Position numbers and translations under genes: made by a program. From NCBI GenBank assembly GCA_000442125.1, contig KE546976.1:434001-498000 (forward strand): 64,000 bases of DNA, given 5' to 3'. Below the pieces are notes generated by a model that ran no database searches, was not told the origin of the DNA, and saw only the letters and a list, made by a program, of their open reading frames with translations. This DNA is from Opeltia flavorubescens. Lineage: Eukaryota; Ascomycota; Lecanoromycetes; Teloschistales; Teloschistaceae. Of this stretch, positions 55,308 to 64,000 are shown piece by piece; position 1 is the stretch's first letter, and each line of letters opens with the position of its first letter.

Positions 55308-58300
55308 TAGTCTCCGACTGTATTTGGGTCTACCGACGCGTAGTGATAGTATTTGGTGGTCTCGGAAAAAGCGTCGACAATTGATAGGCGTTGGATTGAT
55401 ACCAGGCCGCGCTCATCCTGTGCTTGCAAATGCACCTTCATAAGTTTCCTAACCTTTAAAGGTGCCGATCATTGGCTAGGATATCCTAATGATTAAATTG
55501 CCAGCACTCACCAGAACAATATCATGCATAGATGCTAAGAAGTTCACGATCAATATGTTTCGTGACCTGTTGGACAATATTCAAGTCTGAGTTTAACCAA
55601 TTCTGCCGACGTTCCAATATGTAGTGTTTCAATACAGATGTTTGCCAGATTCACGTCCATGGACCCAGACATGCCTCCATACATTAGCTGCCGGGAGAGT
55701 CGTAATTCAACGCTTGTTCGTTAAGAATGAACCACTCCATTTACCAGACTTACTACCAGCTCTCGGCGCTTTATTTTGCGTTGCGCATATGAAAGTCGTA
55801 CTGGTGATGTCATCAGAATTGAAGCCAGAGCTTGCTTCATTAAAAAGGGAATCGATCAGGCAGCAGATCTATACAAGGAACATCTAAATGCAATCGTCCA
55901 AGAGTTTCAGATAGGGCCAAGATCCATCTCTCGTCGAGAGCATTCACTAAATGAAGGAGTGTAATGCAGGTAGCGTGAAGATCAGGTGAAATGTTTGGTA
56001 TTAAAAAGTAAGCTGCTTGGATGCTGTCCCAAAGACCATTAGCCACCTCCCAGGGGACTGGGAAATCTGAGAGATGATAAATTAAGCGGAAGGGGGAAAA
56101 GACAGCACTAAGACAATGTCCGGTATAAGTAGGGAATCGTTAGGGATTAGAAACCTGGAAGAAAGTTGAGATTTGCATGGGATGAACGCGGGCGTACAAT
56201 ACATGTTTTAATGTTACTTATAGAGATTGATTACCTCGTACACGCGTGCCAGTTCTCTCTACCATCCTACTTAAGATTCCAAACACAATGACCTGTGAAA
56301 AAGTTTGTTGATCAAACCCTATGCAGCGGAGCAAGTGATTGGCCTAGCAAATGTAAGCGATCCAGGATTGGCAATGCACAGGTTTATATCGAGACCATCG
56401 GCGAAGGAGATTCGGCTATGAATGACTCTAGGTGTAGCCTAGCAGATATCGTAACCTTCAGGCCATTTTCTGGGCAGGTAATTCTTAACTGAGCTTGACC
56501 GCAAGATTCCTCACCGGTTCCTACCTAAATGCAACCCCAATGGAGGGAGGTCTTGGTGTATGTCGATTTATGATATGTAGGTCTGTTGTATTATGCACCT
56601 CGCTCAAACAGGGGACTTGGCGAGTCTGATTGGTTGTGTGATGGATATTGCCGACTTTGATATCGCGCATCTTATGCTCTTGATGGTCCATCTTGACGGC
56701 AATTATATCGACAGTAGTCGCCAATTACAACTGTTTTGTAATGCAGGTCTCGAACAACGAGCGACACACTCCTATTGATACTGTCTCCGATGTTGTATAA
56801 ACACCCATGGCTCTTGACATGGAGTCCATCGCAGCCAGCAATCATCTCCATGGCTTCTTCCAAGTGCTGAGATATCCGCAGAAGCTCCGGCCACGAGATG
56901 TTTCATGACGAGTATCTTATTGTTGGTAGTAGTCGTGCCTCGCGCCAGCAACGGATTGGTTGATGTTGATCCTGCAGGGCGAGTGCAATTTAGGTGGTCG
57001 ACACTTTCGATCCTTTCAAACAAGTTCGTCGTACCCAACAGCAGCCACACGAGCACCCTTGTATGATGGCTTGCCGAGCTTCTCCCCCTGCTACGGCCAA
57101 TCTTATCGTCGTTGACGTTACACAGCATTCAGCCTCTCCCGGACCAAGGGGATACCATGCTAGACCAAGCCATATGCGAGTCAAAGCATAATAAAAGGTG
57201 TTTCCAGGGCACCAGCAGGCTACGCTTAGACCTCCCTTTTCCGAGCGTCTGCATTCCGCTTCGCGTTCAGAGGTTCGAAGACGACCATGGTCAGAGCAAG
57301 TATATCAATGAGCCCATCTCTTGAATAATTGAAGAAAGGAACGCTGATCAGCTGAGAAGGAGTCCCGTGCTTCACGACTTACGTGTTGTCGATCCGACCG
57401 CAGTCCGGCCTTGGCTGTCCGTGACGGATGTTCTGAAGGCGCTCCGTTGTCCTTCGACCTCACCTCACCTTAGCCAATTCCGATGGGCTCTGAAATCAGG
57501 ATATCGGAGACCCCGAGTGGTTTCGTGGCAAACCTTGATTGTACCAAGGCACCGGCCATGCTTTGAGATTGGATAAAGAGTTGGTAGGTGGGTGTCGTCG
57601 TATGTTGGCTTCTCTGCTTCTGCGGAAGAATGCGTTTCCTCTCCCACTTCTGTTTTCTCCTTGCAGGCACCAACCCACACCTCGCTTTCACGACCTTGGA
57701 GTATTTACCCAGCAAATACCCTCTGCATGAACCGACAAGAACCGTGGTTGCGGGTGGAAAAGGTTGTGGCGCGACGGCGCATCAACTAAGGTTTCTAGAA
57801 GACGGTGCTTCAGATGGCTTGCGGATCGTTCAACAAAGCCAACCGTCGCCGTCTCGCCAAGACCGGTCATGGGGCTTTGCTTCCATCGGACGAAGCGCCG
57901 GAAGAGGATGGAGAAGGCGAGGGCGTACCCAGGCTTCTTCGCACAAGCGCCAAGGTTGGCCAGGGCACTTGGAAAAGGACCGTCGTCGGAGGGTCAGGGG
58001 AAGAAAGAGCGATGCTAGGCGTTAGTGACCGTTCCATTGCACCAAGGATTCTCCAGGACACGCAATCACGCAGTCCACCCTAGTACTTCTAAGTTATTTC
58101 GTCCTGCAGCTCTTCGCCAATCCTACCCGCTCCCTCGTCATCATTCGAGGACGTTCATGCCGGTTGCTGCCTTTCTCATGTTGGCTGGCTCGCTAAAACC
58201 TCCAACTTTTTCTCCCCTGTGGTAACGCAGCCTCGGAACCGGCTGCCTTGCAATGGGCCGGGAGCGTCAAGTACAGCTCACTACTGCACGTACGTGCATC

Positions 58301-58683
58301 AATTCGAACGATATCAGTAGCGACAATCTATGCCCGTCATCGTCTACCGTGATTGGGCTACCTACCCTTGGCCTTGCGTTGCACCAAGTACAAACGCTGG
58401 GTACTCACTCCACCTAGTGTTCTAGATCTATCAGGTTATTCTCACAAAGGAAAGCCGAGAAAACGTAAAAAGGGCAGCATAGAGGACAGCATGAATTGGT
58501 ATCAACGGCTTCTGGAATCTGGGCGAAGGACAGGCCGGCCGTCTGCTCCTGACTGCGGGCGAGATCATGGGAACGGTGAGTGCAGACAGAACGCCGTCTC
58601 TATCGAGTACATGAAGTCTGATATCTATCAAAGCATGTCTGTTGCGACCTCTTCGATCTCCCGCTCGGCACTGCACCTCTTGA
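55308..58683. other. Gene-poor 3.4-kb stretch
   Basis: No protein family or RNA gene is recognised on either strand. The frames present (up to about 145 codons near 57588-58025, overlapping in three phases) look like chance in GC-richer DNA; they lack motifs, and splice signals do not tie them together. Base composition changes from AT-rich (55.3-56.5 kb) to GC-richer (56.9-58.3 kb). Confidence 0.45.
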
Positions 58684-60625
58684 AGGCCCGAGTCAAAGGT
58701 AGCTGGCAGAGTCGGGTCGGGGATTTTTGCGAATGCTACAACTGATTACCCAACGTCTAGAGATCTCGGACAAACTCTTATCGTTGTTTTAGACGGACAT
58801 CTAGACCCTTCAGCTATTCGTCCTCTCATTGCCGAGCAAGGCGTTGGCAGCGTCGTCATTTCGTGCTCAGAAGCGCCTGGTGGGATATATTTTTTGCCGG
58901 GTGTCATCGACGAATAAGTAGTAGCTGATTCGAAGCTGCAGAACCATTGCGTATTGCGAGCTGTACACAACAACTCCAGCAATTTGCTAAAGATGCTGGA
59001 CATAAGCAACCGCTTTTGATAGGTTTGAAGGAAGAAGGTAGCCTGGTATGTATTATTTCCCCTTCTACATCCTCTGTGTTATCGTAAACTGTCCCATGAG
59101 CCAGTCTGTGGTACATAGTATTGGCGCTTGGACCTCTCCAGAGGAAACGAAGACTGACCGCTAAAGATGATCTGCGTTGGCAATAACTCTGCCTGTCTCT
59201 CATTTTGTACTGCAGCTTCAGACTTCTCATCCGATCTAAGAGCTAAAACGAGATCTACAACAGTATGATATTCTACCCTTTGGCCTCGGAAGTGCTCAGT
59301 TTCCGTATCCCTTGAGCCTTGCAGCAGGAAATTCGCCCACAGCGACATCACGGATTGGGCAAGCCATTGGTAGGAATCTTGCGTCCATAGGGATAAACTG
59401 GATCTTCACACCTACCCTCGACCTCTTATCTGCATTTATTGAGCCCCTGGATGCATCTCAAACCTTTGGGAAGAGTGCTGCAACGGTGAGCGGCCACGCC
59501 CTGGCGTTGATCAGGGGGTTGGAAAGCGAGGGGGTTTCAGCGTGCACCAATTCGCATCCTGCCGGAGCAGTCCTCGAGATGTTCACTTACCAGAGTGCCG
59601 TAGAGCTTAGGGGCGATATTTATGAACAGGCGCAGCTTCCAGAATTCGCCCCAATTGCGAGTATTCTCACGACCTATCCACGTGCCAGTACGCAATTTGG
59701 TGCCGCTGTCCATGAATTTCCTGATCCTGCTCGGTCTGCTCATGCTATACGTACTGCGAGCGATCTCATACTACGTGCTCAATGCCAATTCCAGGGTCCT
59801 ACGGTATCTAGTTTCGCCGAGACGCCTGAAGACGCCACCGTGTGTGCAAAACATTCGCCGCTTTTGACATTTCTATCTGGCCTTGATATGGTCAAGTTAC
59901 CGAAAGATGCTGCGGGGCAAGCAGCAAGCATATCGATTCTCAAGGCAGCCATGGAATCGGAGGATCTGCCACCAAGTCTCATACAGATAGCAGCGGGCCG
60001 CGTCAATGCGTTCAAATCCAGCTTTCTGAAATGGGAAAAAGCCCTCGCAAACCGCCAACCCGAACTTCTATCCCTGCCTGCTCCTGGTACCCTTACCCAG
60101 CAAGCTTATCGAGCCTCGGTGACAGCCGTGTCACCCGGTCCAACCCCCCTCCGAGACCTCCCTCGCACCTCTATTCTTGTCCTACTCACCCCAACGGTAC
60201 CTCGGAGGAACGCCAATTCTCCTTCGGATCCCTTTGAGCCACTGGGTCAAGCCCTTTCCCGCTCTTTTCCGCGCCTCCGCCATGTTCCGTACACTCTCTC
60301 CGCAGGGCTCACAGATATTCATGTCACTTTCCTTCAGCGCGCGACAGCCGTTGTGTTTGTGCTTTGCAACACCAGCAGCGCCATGATCGAGAGCCAGGAT
60401 GAAGTGGTCAAAGCGTTACAGAATACTTTACACACAAGGGATAGCATGCCGGGTCAGGAAAAGACGCGGAAGGTGGTCGCAGGTGCCGGCGATCCGCGAG
60501 ATCTCCGTGATCCATTCACGAATTGGTGGGGTGTCTTGTGTTACGAGTATTCTAGAGGAGCGCTTGATGCGGTCGCAGAGGTCATCTTGGGCGAGAAGGA
60601 AGCAACAGGGAGGCTACCCGTTTAG
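58684..60625 (+). pseudogene. GH3 (NagZ-type) glycosidase-like gene, probably inactive
   Basis: Pieces line up in order with fungal GH3 beta-N-acetylglucosaminidases: SRDLGQTLIVVLDGHLDPSAIRPLI and VGSVVIS (58753-58875), LQQFAKDAGHKQPLLIGLKEEGSL (to 59045), then one long exon 59264-60625 from YDILPFGLGSAQFPYPLSLAAG through IGINWIFTPTLDLL. The intron 59046-59263 (GTATGT to ACAG) joins in phase. No start codon was found, and no intron that joins the first two pieces. In the long exon the KHFPGHGD active-site loop reads ACTNSHPAGA, and the nucleophile region (normally VxTDCLEM) reads VSSFAETPE, lacking the Asp. The rest to the C-terminus is open. It is either a decaying gene or a non-catalytic relative. 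Confidence 0.55.
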
Positions 60626-60981
60626 TATAGCGACCCTTGTCTTATATTTGCTGTATATTAGTTGCTGAATTTCAAATTTTCGACTGATCCATGACATGGA
60701 TTACATCAAGCTCTAGAATTTTTCCAGTGGACGAGCAAGTCCGGAGATATTTACTGTCATCTCATCATTAGTCGAAACTTATTTGCGAGAAGGGTCTGGA
60801 TTGAACTTTACTTATACGATTTGTCTACCTGATAATCTTCCCTGCCTTGACCTGTTTTTGGCGTTCGCCTTTCGATTATGCCTGCACTCTCAAAGACCGA
60901 CGTACATGCACAAAGTGGGCCTTATTCAAAAGCAAGGGCAGTATCCATTTGATGAGCTGAAAGCAGAATCTTCAAAGGAAG

Positions 60982-61034
60982 ACGTAATATTCACTTCAGG
61001 CCTTCCCGTGAAAACACCTCTGAGTCTATGCATA
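60982..61034. repeat. 53-bp direct repeat, left copy beside assembly gap
   Basis: An exact copy of 61090-61142. It ends at the first N of the gap. An identical sequence on both edges of a gap usually means two contig ends overlap and were joined without being merged. Confidence 0.9.
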
Positions 61035-61089
61035 NNNNNNNNNNNNNNNNNNNNNNNNNNNNNNNNNNNNNNNNNNNNNNNNNNNNNNN
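61035..61089. other. Assembly gap (55 N)
   Basis: A run of undetermined bases. Because both edges carry the same 53 bp, the true gap may be zero or negative in length, or may hide a short tandem repeat. Confidence 0.95.
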
Positions 61090-61142
61090 ACGTAATATTC
61101 ACTTCAGGCCTTCCCGTGAAAACACCTCTGAGTCTATGCATA
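61090..61142. repeat. 53-bp direct repeat, right copy beside assembly gap
   Basis: An exact copy of 60982-61034; it begins at the first base after the gap. Confidence 0.9.
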
Positions 61143-62118
61143 TACCTTTCATTCCTGCCAGCTAAGACAGATCTCACCCATAGGGATGATGAGCACATGC
61201 GTCTCGTTTCTATATATCCCTCGAAGAAGAAACTACGGGCATACAGAGCCATTCATCCAATGTCAATTTCCACATTGCTCTTTTTTCCGGATTGACAAAG
61301 TGAAAATTCCCCTCCTTTCAAAGCCTACCAGACGCCCACCCCCAACCTCTCCCTCTCATACAACCATCTCCACCTACTTTCCCTCTCACTGATCCACATT
61401 CCAAGAAACCTGCGTGATACAGAGGCCAAATTTCCACCACGATGGCCTGACCTGAAGCGAGAGAACGTTCCTTGCTCTGGGATTGTGGGGGTGTGGGAAG
61501 TATTGAACGTCTATACAAACCAAACATTGGGCTGAATTGAAAATTCATAACAATATATGCCAGGATAGCTTGCAGGAGGTTAATGAGGAACAAGTACATG
61601 CACTGACGAAGGGCAAAGCAGATCTAAGAGAACTTAGCATACCCGGACCAATTTTGCTTATCGGAATACAGCCTCTTAGGTCCTAGGGAAAGCAGAAGAG
61701 GGAGATCATAGAAATCCCCTTGGAAGCGACGGGGACTGCAAAAAAAAACACAGCAGCAAAGCCAATTGTGAAAGCACTTCTAGACGACATGATTTCCTTT
61801 ATCTGAGTCGCTGAGGTGCCAATCTATTTAAAAGACTACAAGCTGATTTCGCCTAGTAAAACCGATACAGCAATTTGTCTTGCCGAGGGCCTAAAAGTCC
61901 TTGTGCAGTAATTAATACCACCGCTACCGTTCTCATCCACGCTTTTTCTTTGTCCCAGTTCATGACCCGAAAAAGTTCGTGATGGCATGACATGTTCGTT
62001 TGTTGGTAGGACCAAAGACACCTTATCAAGACACATAGGGGAGTTTGTGGGAGAGACTTCCAACAATCAGTACGTGGAAATACGGTGCTGTTTGGAGCTG
62101 TGAAGTCGGAGATATACC

Positions 62119-63639
<1,521 letters not shown>

Positions 63640-64000
63640 GATGACTGCTGTGAAATTTCGTAAACACCAAGGAGAGTATCTAATAGGCGCAGGATCAGAA
63701 TTCAGAGACCTTTGAACAGCGAATGTAGGATAAGATGGAGGAGCACTGTTTGTTGGGGAAGGTCAGAAGTGCTGCCAACAGACTTGAGGCTTAGGAAGGG
63801 TCGAGGCGGTAGATGGCCGTTGAAAATGTGGGTTGGAGCGGCAAGCGAGACTGCTAAATTTTAGTATCAGTGACTTTGTTGCCGCCTTTTACATTCATTC
63901 TACGGATTGCTGTTGGTTTGAAAATTCACTTTTGTGTGAAAAAAGATAAATCGTCTCAGTTAAATACATGTTTCATACTCATCTCTTCGTCAGCTAAAGC
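63640..64000. promoter_or_regulatory. Upstream region of actin
   Basis: Contains the actin leader and promoter. On the actin coding strand the region is pyrimidine-rich just before the start. No specific element is certain, and the window ends here. Confidence 0.5.

Larger units (their letters stand above)
60626..62118. other. Convergent intergenic region containing an assembly gap
   Basis: 3' flanks of the GH3-like gene and actin. The gap and its flanking duplicates are listed separately. An A9 run occurs at about 61740. No gene is seen. Confidence 0.5.

Noticed and set aside
57588-58083. Several overlapping plus-strand ORFs of 60-145 codons
   Set aside because: Open in three phases at once in GC-richer DNA, with no family motif and no consistent splice signals.

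Overview
This window looks like chromosomal DNA from a filamentous ascomycete (Pezizomycotina). Most protein genes are broken by short spliceosomal introns of about 45-200 nt with GTATGT/GTAAGT-like donors and CTAAC/CTGAC-like branch points. The gene set is fungal: HIS3, homoserine kinase, MMM1, VRG4, PET127, KNR4 and a CFEM-PTH11 receptor. Spacing is about one gene per 2 kb. The short MMM1 leader and general sequence feel suggest Leotiomycetes, but that is an impression. I saw no virus-like element, transposon or CRISPR array.

Layout: 0-2.7 kb has no recognisable gene. At 2.7-12.2 kb lie HIS3, a CorA-type Mg transporter, prephenate dehydratase and an AVT1-like amino-acid transporter. At 12.9-17.4 kb lie translation and ribosome genes (eRF1; BMT2 and RPL25 diverging from a 210-bp promoter that holds a telobox) and TIM8. 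At 17.7-21.9 kb lie a CFEM-7TM receptor and homoserine kinase. At 22.4-28.3 kb lie two weak hypothetical genes, a disordered protein with an Edc1/PNRC-like motif, RBX1, SPC1 and MMM1. At 29.1-36.5 kb lie a dynamin-like GTPase, a polysaccharide deacetylase, a small conserved protein and KNR4. At 37.9-45.5 kb lie a HTD2-like dehydratase, an intron-containing tRNA-Asn, VRG4, a small membrane protein, a PLP1-like phosducin and a SUR1-like mannosyltransferase. At 46.7-55.3 kb lie a 1152-residue PH-LRR protein, PET127 and an SPT small-subunit-like protein. 55.3-58.7 kb is gene-poor. At 58.7-64 kb lie a degenerate-looking GH3 gene, an assembly gap flanked by an exact 53-bp duplication, and actin.

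The genes are separate transcription units, not operons. Shared themes are amino-acid synthesis and storage (HIS3, PHA2, THR1, AVT1), 60S ribosome biogenesis (BMT2/RPL25), mitochondria (TIM8, MMM1, HTD2, PET127) and sphingolipid/mannose metabolism (VRG4, SUR1, SPT small subunit). I worked out exon coordinates by hand from splice signals, reading phase and recalled family motifs; no alignment or transcript data were used.
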